From Bidens hawaiensis (Eukaryota; Streptophyta; Magnoliopsida; Asterales; Asteraceae): a DNA stretch of 64,000 nucleotides. Of the stretch, positions 1-10,702 are shown in pieces. Each line of letters begins with the position of its first letter. Position 1 is the stretch's first letter. Where the stretch lies: NCBI GenBank assembly GCA_021521415.1, contig JAIQDT010007362.1, forward strand, positions 1-64,000. The letters run 5' to 3'. The notes below the pieces were generated by a model, which was not told the origin of the DNA, did not search any database, and worked only from the letters and a program-made list of their open reading frames with translations. The translations under genes were made by a program, and so were the position numbers.

Positions 1-81
1 AAACTGAAATGGTGACGGTGGGTGGTAGCTCTGGAGATGAAAATGGTGGGTGGCGGTGGGGGTGGCGGTGGCAGTCAGGCG

Positions 82-119
<38 letters not shown>

Positions 120-560
120 GTGGTGGTGGTCAAGCGATGATAGCATTAGCAGTGATGACAGTGGGTAGGGTGGTGATGACAGTGGTGGTGGCCAGGCAGT
201 GATAGTGGTGGTGGTGGCGGTTATGGTGGCGGGTGGCGACGGTGACAATGGTTGCCGTGGTTATGGCGACGATAGTGGCGGTGGTAGCTTTGGTGGTAAG
301 GTGGTGGTGGTGGACGTGGTGATGGCGACGGTGGCTTTTAGGTGGTGGTGGCGGCGACGGAGGCGGTGGTGGTGACGGTGGCGATGGTGGTGGCTATGGT
401 GGTGGCTATGGTAGTGGTGGTGGTGGTGGTGGTGGCGGCGATTGTTAGATGATGGTGTTGTTAAGAAAGTAGGTTGAAGGAGAAATGGAATGAAAAAAAA
501 ACGGGGGGGGGGGGGGGGGTGGGAAGGAATTGTTTTGATGAAATGGGATTCCATGTGTAA
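1..560. repeat. GGT-rich degenerate microsatellite with poly-G runs
   Basis: The stretch is dominated by GGTGGC/GGTGAC-type triplets. It contains an uninterrupted run of 35 G at 83-117 and one of 17 G at 503-519. The His-rich frame on the minus strand is just this triplet repeat translated. The following bases (about 535-596, with CATTCCATTGTGCAACCAAA) resemble the end of a Tourist-like inverted-repeat element, so the GGT-rich block may be the interior of such an element whose left end lies outside the window; the Harbinger-like element at 61420 also has a GGT/GGA-rich interior. Confidence 0.7.
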
Positions 561-917
561 TAGATGATTTCATTCCATTGTGCAACCAAACACCTCGTAT
601 TTTATTCCCACATTATGAATCATTCCATTCCGCACGTCAATAACGCATAACAAAAGCTACCTTAGTGTTTGTAATTGTCGTCTCTAAAGCATAGATTTTG
701 AAGGCGTTTATTGTTATTTTATATTTATTACCCATTTAGTTTATACAGTGTGATGTTTTAAAATAGGGCAGAGTTTGAGCAATCAGCAGTTTTGATATCA
801 CCCCGACACTCTTTTAACAAGAAAGATATAATTAAGAGGACAATTTTGGTGGAATTTTTGATGTGCTACTACTTTTTTTCAAACTTTTTATTTATTTTTA
901 ACTCCGAAATCTAACTA
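561..917. other. AT-rich spacer, no gene seen
   Basis: Apart from a possible Tourist-like terminus near 560-596 I see no open frame, RNA gene or clear repeat boundary here. The last base is the host A of the A|T Helitron target. Confidence 0.5.
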
Positions 918-1702
918 TCTATATAATTGTCTACCATAAAATCCTACGTGTCGCTCTCGGGTTGTCCCCCCAATTCTCTAGAGCCACCAGATTGCTTGAT
1001 TTCTAAATGGAGGTTTCTCATGCATTTGACCCGAAATCACGGGTATGGGTCTTACCAAACCCAGATAGTCTTTAAATGGGTTATAACATCTCATATACTT
1101 ATGAAATTCTTTCATAATCAAACAATAATTTTCGCGGGTCATGGGTCTCACCAAACCCGGACAATCCTTTAACGGCTTATAAAATCTCCTTTATTTGTGA
1201 AATAACACCTTAATCATCAAAAAATAATTTCCACGGGTTATGAGTCTTATCAAACTCTAATAGCTCTCAAATGGGTTATAAGATCTTATTTATTGGTAAA
1301 TATTTTTCATCCTCAAAACCTAATTTAATTTATCTTCTTTACATGTTCTCCATTGCTGGTCTATCATCTCCATCGCCGGTTAACTTCCGATACTACCCGC
1401 CATCGTAACTACATCAACGTCCCCTTTTTTATTAGACAAATATTTGTGTTCATGTTTGTTCATTTTAAAAATTCAACATGTTTGTGTTCGTGTAATTTTT
1501 TTTTGTTCGTTAAAAAACTAAAAAACCTACACATCTCAATTAAACATACCCAAAAGCAAAAAAAAATATAATAACAAACTAATATATATGTATTAAATTA
1601 AAACAAACTACATTAAAAAATAAAATAAATCATCATAAAATAGCAAACCGATTAAAAACGAAAACTTAAATAAACTCCCGTGACACGGGAGGATCAAACT
1701 AG
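918..1702 (+). mobile_element. Non-autonomous Helitron, complete, 785 bp
   Basis: It begins with TCTATATAATTG directly after a host A and ends with CTAG directly before a host T, the A|T insertion rule of Helitrons. A near-perfect hairpin (CTCCCGTG-A-CACGGGAG, 1675-1691) lies 11 bases before the CTAG end, as expected. There are no terminal inverted repeats and no target duplication. No Rep/helicase frame is present, so it depends on an autonomous relative. The 5' region (ATCCTACGTGTCG, then GACCCGAAATCACGGGTATG) recurs in several other copies in this window on both strands, which confirms a family. Confidence 0.85.
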
Positions 1703-2240
1703 TTTTGAATAAAGAGAACACTCAAGATTTATGGCTCAAGGTTTGTCTCACTTAGACAAAGTGTTGCGTAGAAGTTTTAGAAATGGAACTTTAGAGAAAT
1801 AGTGGGGGCTTAGATGTTTATGTATGAATCTACTATGTATATTAAGTATTTAAAACAAAATTTTATTTTTTTAGTTGCTTTTGTATTGTTACCAACCCGT
1901 ATGATACACAAGTTCTAACCTAGTACTTAATATGATTATCCCGGTGATGATGTGGGTTATCTAAGGTGAAAATTGTCCAATTAAGGCTGTAAACATACTT
2001 AAATTAAATAGGATGACGACTTGTTTTTGTTTGTTAGTTGAGTTATTGTCGAACAAACAGGTAGTTCATGAGCACTTTACTAAACGAAATTTGGTGTTCG
2101 TGTTTGTTCGTTATAGAATTGTGCTTATTCGTGTTCGTTCCTGTATCTTCGTGTTTGTTAAACAGTCATTAATGAACACTAACAAACATAGACAAACGAA
2201 ACTGAAAAGTAACCGATATCATGGAATATAGCAAACACAA
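1703..2240. repeat. Spacer with CGAACA/TGTTCG-rich dispersed repeat
   Basis: From about 1985 the sequence is rich in TGTTCG, GTTCGT and CGAACA words, including an inverted arrangement (TGTTCGTT near 2102, AACAAACATAGACAAACGAA near 2180). Similar text recurs at 11265-11390. No coding capacity is apparent; class of element not recognised. Confidence 0.4.
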
Positions 2241-2747
2241 TCGAACATATATATCTTAAATATATATAAACGAATTTCCCTATATTTTCTCAAGTTACCA
2301 GATTGTTTTATTTGTAACTAGAGACTTCTCATGCATTTGACCCGAATTCACGGGTATGGGTCACACCAAACCTAGATAGTCCTTAAACGGGTTATAATAT
2401 CTCATTAAATTAAAAATTAATCTTATCAAATATTTGATATGAAAATCATATAAAACAGAGATATATAAAAATTAATATCCAATTTTTATAAGAAAAATAT
2501 ATCATATATATTAAAAAAACAGTTTTATAGTAAAAAAAAATAAGCAGGTCATGGGTCTCATCAAACCCAAATAATTTTTAAACCGGGTTATAACTTCTCA
2601 TTTATTTATGAAACTCTTTTATCATTAAACACTAAGTATATTATTAACTTTTTTTACAATAAATAAAATTAAAATTCAAAAAATATATAAATATTAGACA
2701 CGAAAAATGAAAACACAACCGCGCATAATATGAGGGATAAAAATTAG

Positions 2748-2788
<41 letters not shown>

Positions 2789-3262
2789 AACGAAGACATA
2801 AAAATCCTAAGTGTCGCGATGTGGTCGCTGCCCCTTTTTTTGGAGTCACCGGATTTGCTTGATTTTTAAATGAAGGCTTCTTATGCATTTGACCCGAATT
2901 CATGGGTATGGGTCTTACCAAACCCAAATATTCCTTAAATGGGTTATAACATCTCATTAAATTAAAAGTTATTCTCACCAAATTTTGATGTAAAAATCCT
3001 ATAAAATAGGATATAATAAAAATTAATATCTTATTTATTTTAAAAAAGATATATATATTATTTAAATTGTAAAACCAATTTGATAGTAAAAAATAAACGG
3101 GTTATGGATCTCATCAAACCATAAGTATATTATTAACTTTCATAAATATTATTTATAATTAAAAACCAATTTTTTTAGTAAAAAATGTAAACGGGTCACG
3201 GGTCTCATCAAAACCATATAGCTTTTAAACCGGGTTATAACATCTCATTTATTTGGTTCCTA
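2241..3262 (+). mobile_element. Two Helitron 5' segments in tandem, ends lost
   Basis: Two successive segments (about 2268-2700 and 2770-3262) repeat the 5' part of the 918-1702 Helitron family: the CTCATGCATTTGACCCGAAT stretch, then GGGTATGGGTC..ACCAAACC, then GGGTTATAACATCTCATT. The second keeps the family start (AAACGAAGACATAAAAATCC, then TAAGTGTCGCGATG) behind a TA microsatellite at 2753-2780. I find no hairpin/CTAG terminus for either, so they are truncated or nested fragments. Confidence 0.65.
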
Positions 3263-4435
3263 AATCGATCATCCTAATCCACCCCCTTGTCTCGCAAGTG
3301 CCTTGCCTGATTCGCAGATATAGTAAAACGATCTCTACAACTTCACAATCTTTGTATCGCCATATATCAAGTTTAATTCAATTAAATTTCAAAAGTTAGG
3401 GATCAGATCCGGTCAATTGTTCCAGGTATGCTAATTAATTGGGTCAATGTCTGATGTTATTATCAAACATAATGAAACCAACTATACTGGACCACTGATC
3501 TTATGACTCTACCCGAGCCCAATTATGAAAAACCGACCATGAATATGGTTATTTAGGAACGAAATCACACTTAAATAATGATTATCACCATCTCATGTTG
3601 CCATGTTGGTTATGTTAACAAAGTCAACCAGGAGATACTGCATCACATATTATTAACAACTTTGTTGCGGTTAAACAAGGCCTCAAATATTCTCGAACAC
3701 CTTAACAAGTGCGTTTCATTATTTCATTAGTACTGAATACATTCAAAACTGCAGCCTTATTATTATTAACTCTATTTAAGGATTTCATTTATCCATACAA
3801 ATTTTTGCAGGTGCATACCCCGAAAATTTTGAACCACCACCTACGGATTCTACTTTGAAGTCAGTGATGAATCCCCATATGTCCCACGTAAACTTCAAAC
3901 CGAGATAAGGTTTATGACTATTTATTAAAAATTTAACATAAACACATAATTGGCTATCTTATCAACATGTGTGACTATAATGTCTAAGAATGAGTCAATG
4001 ATTTCGCGGTTGCAGTTTTGGCACAGGTGAGCTGCGTGTATATGTTTTAATAACCGTCTGTCATTTTATTATTAGTTAACTTAAAATATTTATTAAACTT
4101 TAACTCGTGTTATCATAAACATTACATGCACAAATCATGTTATGTTGTCAATGGGGACAAATTTTAAATATCAGTATTCTATCAATACCTTCTAAGTCTG
4201 TTAATTTAAAATTTTATAATAATATAGTTTTGTAATCATAGTAAATACATTATTAAGAAAACTTTTTGAGTTTTGACTACATATGCATATATTTTTACTT
4301 CACTGAATAATCTAAATAATATGATAACGACATTTACAAATTTTGACCCGCTCAGCCCATTTGACCCGTTTGATTTCTTTTTTCATAGAAAAATATGACA
4401 TGACATATAAATGTGTATGATGATTTACTCAAGTT
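3263..4435. other. AT-rich region, nothing recognised
   Basis: I see no coding frame longer than background, no LTR, no obvious inverted termini and no RNA gene in this stretch. Confidence 0.4.
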
Positions 4436-4815
4436 TTCTTTCTCCGTTTGTATTATTTGTTTAATCTCTCTCTACAAAGGACTGCGAACCACACACAACT
4501 ACAACTCCGTTGTTTCATCGCTTTAGTCCTACCACTCTTCTCTCTATCAATCCATTACAAATTCATTTTCATTAATGCAAATTTAGGTATCTACGGTTTC
4601 CACCTAAGAAATTGGCTAGAAAACATGGTCGTATTAGCAAAAGTTCGAAAACTTCCAATACTCCCCACCATCGTCAACTAAATCAACACCTCTTTTTTCA
4701 TTTGACTAATATTTGTGTTATTGTTCGTTTATGTTTGTTCGTTAAAAATTTAAAAAACCTAAACATCCCAACTGATAAAACCCTAACGTTAAAAAATATA
4801 AGAACAAACTAATTA
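4436..4815 (+). mobile_element. Helitron 3' body fragment
   Basis: The order of words (CACCATCGTCAACTAAATCAACACC, ATTTGTGTTATTGTTCG, GTTCGTTAAAAATTTAAAAAACC, AGAACAAACTAAT) parallels positions 1390-1590 of the complete Helitron. It stops at a TA microsatellite (4816-4834), so its hairpin and CTAG end are missing, probably lost where the next element inserted. The short open frames here are not coding. Confidence 0.6.
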
Positions 4816-5152
4816 ATATATATATATATATATAGGGAGGGGTTATTCTAAAAAGATGAGAGTGTCTAAAAAGTGTAGGAAGAAATCTAGAGCATTGGAT
4901 CTTAGCAATCAACGTTAAGATGGAAAGATTAGATAATTGAGTGTGTGTTTTTGTTTTAAAGGCATATAAAGATGTGTTAAAGGGCATAATCGTCTCATGT
5001 GTTATATTATATATGGAAATATTTATTAAATATTTAATTATCATATTTTCATCCAAATTTAACATGAATACATACTATAAATAAACCTTGTTGAATTACC
5101 AGAAAAACACACTAGAACATCAAAAACACATAACGTAAAACCTTGCTGAATT

Positions 5153-7125
5153 TGTAACATCATGGATATTTTGAGCTGAAAATGACAAGTTTTCAAAGTC
5201 TAGGGATCAATTCTGCCAAATTCCAAACTACGAGGTTAAAATTGAAAATTCTGATTTCTCAACCCATCGCGCTACGCGATGGATTAGAAAAGAACCCCAT
5301 CGCGATACGCGATGGTGCTTCTGACACAGCGTGACACGTGTGCCACGTGGCACACGGTGGCATCACCTGCTGCCACGTGTTACCACGTGGCAACACTGCT
5401 GCCACGTGTCGTCACATGGCGCAACGGCTGCCACGTTGCAGACCTATCATGTGACTCAACAGACCTATATCGCGATACGCGATAGGTCAGCCCAGGGACC
5501 CATCGCGATACCCATCGCGTATCGCGATGGGAGCCCAAAATTTGCCTATAAATAGCAAGGTCCGGGATCTCATTTGATGCATCCCAAAATCAGCTTTCCT
5601 TTCTCTCTCTATCATCTCACTAGAATACCATAATCGTATACTCAATTCACCTCGAAAAACGTGTCATAATTCCTCGATAAGTGTGTCCCGATACTTGATT
5701 TCCGTGTCGATGTTTCCTCGAAGTACGTGCCACCCTCCACCCACATTCAACCAAGGAAGGTGTTGTTCTCGAAAGGCGTACTATCAATTGTTGAAGATTG
5801 GTGTCGTCATTGGCATACCAAAGTTGATCAAGAAGTGAAGCGGCGTCGGAGTGCTGCTCGAGTTCCTAGGGTTTCCAATACGCCAATAAGGTTAGGCGTA
5901 ACGACAAATCAATATAATATAATATTATATTAAAGGCTTAAGCCTTAAGTCGAGGTTATACTCGATACCTCGATAAAAGAGAAATAAACATAATAAAGAA
6001 ATGAATGAAAGATAATATATTAAATATTAATACGTATATATGTGTGTAAGTATATATGTATATTCTTTGTTATGAAAATATTATTTAAGTAATAATGAGT
6101 ATTCTTAAATAATAAAAGAAAAAGAATACGTTTCTTTGAGAAGAAGAAACGTCGGGTTTTAAATACAAACTAAAGGTTTATAATTACTTTTAAACTAAAG
6201 GTTTTCAAGTAAACGAAAATGAACTAATGGTTCATCGAGGTTGAGTTATAAAATAAGACTAAAGGTCTTAAGCCGGATTGTATATCCAACTAACAAATGT
6301 TTATACTCGTAATATAGGTGCGAGATAAATAAGGGAAAGACCCTCGGATGGTGAGTGAAGCCGATCCCAAAGCGATAAGGTGAATACGTCCCCAACTTTT
6401 ATAAATTTATTTTCAAATGAGTCAAACATGTTATATGAAAATTTTTACAAGGAACTATGTGTTCCTAAAACCGTTATAAATAAAAGTATAAACCTAGCCC
6501 TCAGGCTGTGGTATTCGTGTGTTTGGATCCTTACATAGGTGGTACTACGCGTTGGGCACACCGTACCGCCCTTGGTCGTAGGATGCTCTCCTGTAGGGAG
6601 TACGACCGTTGTGTATATTTACGGGTACTTAACTAAGTCGAACGCTGCGGTGTTTGCTGAGGTGACATAGAGTAGAGACTTGAATTTATAACGTGTTGTT
6701 TTAACTTTGTTATTCCTAAGCTACGTTGGGCCTAGACAGGCTTAGTCTCGAGGGGTAATAAAGTAGAAGTAAATATTTTTGTCTCAGCGTGTTCACCAGC
6801 ATTCGTTGCTAACGTATTCTATTTACATTTTGCAGGTGAACAAAGTTAGCACTTGGAGTGACGAAGTGCTTTGAATATCCGATGGCTCGGATTCATTTTG
6901 TAAACTTAACATATTAAATGGTGGTTTGTAATTATAAAACAAGTAATACTTTTGTTAACAACTTAAACGGGTATTTTATAATCCCGTCTTTTGAATATAT
7001 GTAAATGTTATATTTTGATCCTTGAAGTTTATAAGTCTTCCGCTAAATTAACGCAACTCTGATTTATTTACAATTATGGTACCAACTATTGGTCGCACTC
7101 CTAGGCCTAAAATGGGAGTGTGACA
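5153..7125 (+). repeat. 5' LTR (1973 bp)
   Basis: It starts TGTAACATC and ends GTGTGACA (TG..CA). The U3 part carries CpG-rich palindromes and a G-box cluster, then a TATA box at 5547. A related but incomplete LTR lies at 41105-42270, sharing the palindrome block, G-boxes, TATAAATA, the GGCTTA..GTCGAGG stretch and the GAAGAAACGT stretch. Confidence 0.85.
5263..5554 (+). promoter_or_regulatory. LTR promoter: CATCGCG palindromes, five G-boxes, TATA box
   Basis: Four palindromic motifs of the type CATCGCG-N3-CGCGATG occur at 5263-5282, 5296-5315, 5462-5488 and 5509-5541. Between them five CACGTG G-box hexamers fall within 74 bp (5335, 5344, 5374, 5384, 5403). TATAAATA follows at 5547-5554. G-boxes are established binding sites for plant bZIP and bHLH factors, so this LTR could respond to light, abscisic acid or stress; that response is inference. 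The palindromes are unexplained. Confidence 0.7.
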
Positions 7126-7128
7126 GGT

Positions 7129-7141
7129 TGGTATCAGAGCC
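7129..7141 (+). other. Primer-binding site (initiator Met-tRNA type)
   Basis: TGGTATCAGAGCC lies three bases after the end of the 5' LTR. This is the usual plant primer-binding site complementary to the 3' end of initiator methionine tRNA. It fixes the LTR boundary and the plus-strand orientation. Confidence 0.9.
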
Positions 7142-7389
7142 ATCGATCTTAGCGAATTGGGTATCATAATACATCATGTCGATCCGAACGAATCATCCTT
7201 TCCACGGAGGCAAATCTTAGCCTGTTAAGTAAGAGTATAGCAAGTTACAAATTCTGTCTCGGTAGGACATGTATCTCTATTACTATGAATTTCATAAATG
7301 AAGTAGTTAATGGTAGTTAATGGTGGGGTTACCATTATCCTTTTTGTAGTGACGAATCCTGCATGTGTTCCTAAGAACTTTTGAACGGA

Positions 7390-7585
7390 AATTATAAAAC
7401 AAGTAATACTTTTGTTAACAACTTAAACGGGTAATTTATAATCCCGTCTTTTGAATATATGTAAATGTTATATTTTGATCCTTGAAGTTTATAAGTCTTC
7501 CGCTAAATTAGCGCAACTCTGATTTATTTACAATTATGGTACCAACTATTGGTCGCACTCCTAGGCCTAAAATGGGGTTGTGACA
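7390..7585 (+). repeat. 3' LTR tail (196 bp)
   Basis: This aligns without gaps to 6930-7125. The junction at 7389/7390 marks the deletion that removed the interior and the first nine tenths of the LTR. Confidence 0.88.
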
Positions 7586-8191
7586 GAATTACAGTAAGTT
7601 ATAAAGCATAACACCAAAGTTTAGTCCAAATTTACAAAAAAAAAAAACACCAAGAACATCAAGAACAAAAACACACTATATTATATCTATGATTATCATA
7701 TTTTAATCTAAAATTAAAACAAAACACCAAGAACATCATAATCTATTTTACAATGTGTTTAAAATACAACACCAAATTCTTATCGAAATTTAAAACACAA
7801 CACCAAGAACACCAAGAACATCAAGAACAAAAACACATTATGTTAAACATAATGTACAAAAACACAATAAACATCATACTAAAACATCAATTATAAACAC
7901 TAAAAACACACCAATAATGAACACCAAAAATATTGTTCTTGACACAAACCAATAATAAAATCACAATAATAGCAGAAACACACCAATAATTATAATAACT
8001 AATAGTTCTCAAATAATAGCTGATTGGAATATTGAAGAGGGAAATAGTAATTATAATAACTAATAGTTTTAATTTCCAAAAATAATAAAAAAAAACTACA
8101 GACAATCTTATCCCTATGTATTTTATTGAATCCAATGGTCCAAATCTCTTCTTACAGTTTTTAGGAAAAGTTGACTTCTTATTTTAACCTT

Positions 8192-8193
8192 GC

Positions 8194-8249
<56 letters not shown>

Positions 8250-8378
8250 TCTATGTATGTATGTATGTATTAAATTAAAACAAAACTACGTTAAAAATAA
8301 AATAATCATCATAAAATAACAAAACGATTAAAAACAAAACTTTAAATAAATTCATGTAACACGGTAGGATCAAACTAG
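8192..8378 (+). mobile_element. TA/TG/TATG microsatellite and Helitron 3' end
   Basis: A (TA)n-(TG)n-(TATG)n microsatellite (8192-8268) is followed by a copy of the last 110 bp of the 918-1702 Helitron. It ends in CTAG at 8375-8378 before T. The hairpin is partly decayed (TTCATGTAACACGGTAGGA). The 5' part is missing. Confidence 0.7.
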
Positions 8379-8403
8379 TGTATATATATATATATATATA
8401 TAT

Positions 8404-8770
8404 AGGTATTGGATCATTTTAGAAGTTTTTTTACAGAGAGAAGTGAATGTGTAACTCCATTAATCCCTAATTTCACTTCATTTTTTATGTGTAGGTGCAT
8501 ATGTATGTGTGTAGGTACGTATGTTTGTATATGTGTACGTATGTTTGTATATGTGTATGTATGTTTGTATGTGTGTAGTTACATAGGTTTGAATGTGGCT
8601 TTGTACATTTATATGTTTGTAGGTAGGTTTGAATGTGTAATTAAGAAATAAATACAATCAACCTACATATATGTATGTAATATCATATGAAAATGAGTGA
8701 AATTAGGGATTAATGAAGTTATACCTTCACTTCTCGCTATAATATCACTTCTCGCAAGATACATCCCCTA
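8404..8770. mobile_element. Second TA-microsatellite-bounded inverted-repeat element
   Basis: The left arm (GAGAGAAGTGAATGTGTAAC, then TCCATTAATCCCTAATTTCACTTCAT) is matched in reverse complement by the right arm near 8680-8760 (GTGAAATTAGGGATTAATGA, AGTTATACCTTCACTTCTCG). It lies between TA runs at 8380-8403 and 8771-8785. The centre is a TATG/TGTG microsatellite. No real coding frame is present; about 367 bp, a MITE-like size. Confidence 0.65.
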
Positions 8771-8786
8771 AATATATATATATATA

Positions 8787-9393
8787 CTAGTTTTTATCCC
8801 CCGTATTACGGGGGTTGTTTTATATTATTTGTTCTAATATTTATTTATTTTTTGAATTTATATTTTTTTATTGTATGAAAATTAATAATATATTTATGGT
8901 TTGATGGTAAATTGTTTCACAAATAAATGAGATGTTATAACCCAGTTTAAAAGATATATGGTTTTGATGAGTCCCAAGACCCGTTTATTATTTTTTACAA
9001 TAAAATTGGTTTTTTAATTATAAATAATATAATATGAAAGTTAATAATGTACTTATGGTTTGATGAGACCCAAGACCCATTTATTTTTTTTACTATCAAA
9101 TTGGTTTTTTAAGTTAAATAATATATATATCTTTTTTAAAATAAGATATTAATTTTTATTATATTCTATTTTATAGGATTTTTACATTAATAATTTGGTG
9201 AGAATAATTTTTAATTTAATAAGAGGTTATAACCCATTTAAGAAATATATGGGTTTAATAAGACCCAAACCCATGAATTCGGGTCATATGCATGAGAAGC
9301 CTCCATTTAAAAATCAAGCAAATCTGGTGACTCCAAAAAACAGGGGAGCGACCACATCGCGACACGTAGGATTTTTATGTCTTCGTTTATATG

Positions 9394-9400
<7 letters not shown>
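8787..9400 (-). mobile_element. Non-autonomous Helitron, minus strand
   Basis: Read on the minus strand the element ends with a perfect hairpin (arms CCCCCGTA/TACGGGGG at 8798-8814) followed by CTAG at 8787-8790 next to a host A|T. Its start region near 9340-9400 (AACGAAGACATAAAAATCC, then TACGTGTCGCGATGTGGTCG on the minus strand) matches the family. The exact TC start is hidden in the TA microsatellite at 9400-9423. Inside, the conserved ACCCGTTTA..TTGGTTTT segment occurs twice. Confidence 0.8.
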
Positions 9401-9423
<23 letters not shown>

Positions 9424-9432
<9 letters not shown>

Positions 9433-10007
9433 AGGGTTTCAATAAGAACCACAATATAACTGAAATTTATGAAAACCAACATCTAATCATTGATCACATT
9501 TGATCAAGTGTCTATATAAACAATGGCATGATTGTAATTGTTGTGAAATGTTTAAGATAGTATTTCTATAAAAAAAATAGGCATTTTAGGCAAATTAAAA
9601 ATAACCTATTAAACTTCCATAATTTTCGTTTTGCCCCTCTCGTTTTTAAATTAATCTTTTTCTTCCTGATTTTCTTTCTCTTTATCATCTTTCTTATACA
9701 ACTTTTTTGTTTATTATTTTTTTGACGCTCAAAGAAAAAAAAAACAAAGGCAAAAGTACTAAACGCTCAACCAAACCCTAAAACGCTCAGCCAAAAACCT
9801 AAAACGCTCAAAAACGGTTTTTGTGAAAAATATAAAAAATTGATCGATTAACCATCAAAAACTGTTTTTTTCGGTGAACCAATGATTAATTGGATATGTA
9901 TTGACGATTCCGAGATGTTTGGATGTGATTTGATGGATCGATTTCGTGAAAAAATGGATTCGCATACCTATTGCATGTTAAGGTATTATTGTATTGGATC
10001 TTTTCCC
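9424..10007. mobile_element. Third element lodged between TA microsatellites
   Basis: The left end (GAGGGTTTCAATAAGAACCA) and the reverse-complemented right end (AGGGAAAAGATCCAATACAA) are loosely similar, and both abut TA runs (9400-9423 and 10008-10032). Inside are repeated ACGCTCAACCAAAC-type words (9727-9810). There is no coding frame beyond chance. Inverted-repeat similarity is weaker than in the two neighbours, so the classification is tentative. Confidence 0.45.
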
Positions 10008-10073
10008 TATATATATATATATATATATATAAGCATTAAGTCAACAATCCTCGACAGAAGCACCCCCACATAA

Positions 10074-10702
10074 CGGTGTTTAGTATTCGAATCGGACTCG
10101 AAATTCGATTCGACTCGAATTCGAATTTGAAGGTTCTAATTAGATTTTCAATCTTTCGAATTCGATTCGGTTTGAATTCTATTTTAGAAATTGAATTTCG
10201 AATCGAATATGAATTTATGATTTTAAATTCGATTCGAAATTCGAATTCAAATTATAAATTTTATTTTTGTTATACATATACATACTTATAAAAAGCTAAA
10301 CCACATAATCTTTTGAGTTATAGAGATTAAAAATTGAAAGTTTATCACTTTGATCAATAATTAATGCAACTGGACATTACCATTTTGAATATTTAGGATG
10401 CGATACCTTTAAATTATTTATTTATTTTATGTATTTGTACTTTTTGTTGTTACAAAACTCAAATTTGTAGTGGTTTGAAACTGAAAGAGATTTTTTTTAA
10501 CTGCATTCGAATCGATTCGAATTCGAACATCATTCTCGAATTGAATCGAATTTCGAATTAGCTTTTCTGAATTCGAGTCGAATTGAATTTTTCGAATCAA
10601 CTTTCAATTCGAGTCCATCTTCAAAAATTCAAAATTCGAATAATTCGATTCGAGAATATTCGAATATTCGAAATTCGATTCGTTGAACATCCCTATCCCC
10701 AC
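10074..10702. repeat. TTCGAAT-rich inverted-repeat (foldback-like) element
   Basis: Two arms of about 200 bp, 10074-10280 and 10500-10702, are built from TTCGAAT/ATTCGAA words and are inverted relative to each other around an AT-rich centre. Similar CCCCACAT bases flank both sides (10062-10070 and about 10697-10705), a possible 8-bp target duplication as made by hAT-type elements. The apparent short proteins rich in Asn, Ser, Arg and Ile are translations of this repeat. Confidence 0.5.

Larger units (their letters stand above)
5148..7590 (+). mobile_element. Deleted gypsy-type LTR retrotransposon with GAATT duplication
   Basis: A full 5' LTR (5153-7125), a primer-binding site and about 250 bp of leader are followed directly by the last 196 bp of a second LTR (7390-7585). 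The flanks carry a perfect 5-bp target duplication, GAATT at 5148-5152 and 7586-7590, so this is one insertion that later lost its coding region and most of the 3' LTR. The two 196-bp LTR tails have the same length and differ at about 4 positions by eye. No gag or pol remains. Lineage cannot be assigned firmly; the primer-binding site and long LTR fit gypsy chromoviruses. Confidence 0.88.
4835..8191. mobile_element. Inverted-repeat element between TA microsatellites, split by an LTR element
   Basis: The left end (GGGAGGGGTTATTCTAAAAA, then AGTGTAGGAAGAAATCTAGAGCATTGGAT in two pieces, 4835-4905) is matched in reverse complement by the right end (about 8105-8191: CCATTGGATTC, AAACTGTAAGAAGAGATTTGG read on the minus strand). 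Both ends abut TA runs (4816-4834 and 8192-8214). Without the nested LTR element (5153-7585 plus one copy of GAATT) the element is about 0.9 kb. The interior at 7600-7900 has imperfect repeats of CACCAAGAACATCAAGAACA. It has no coding capacity and looks like a MITE with preference for TA microsatellites; the superfamily is not determined. Confidence 0.6.

Noticed and set aside
261..554. His/Pro-rich minus-strand frame
   Set aside because: Translation of the GGT-rich microsatellite and poly-G run; no codon bias or domain.
5263..5541. Palindromic repeats considered as a CRISPR array
   Set aside because: Spacing is irregular, repeats are perfect dyads within an LTR promoter, and the sequence is plant nuclear DNA with no cas genes.
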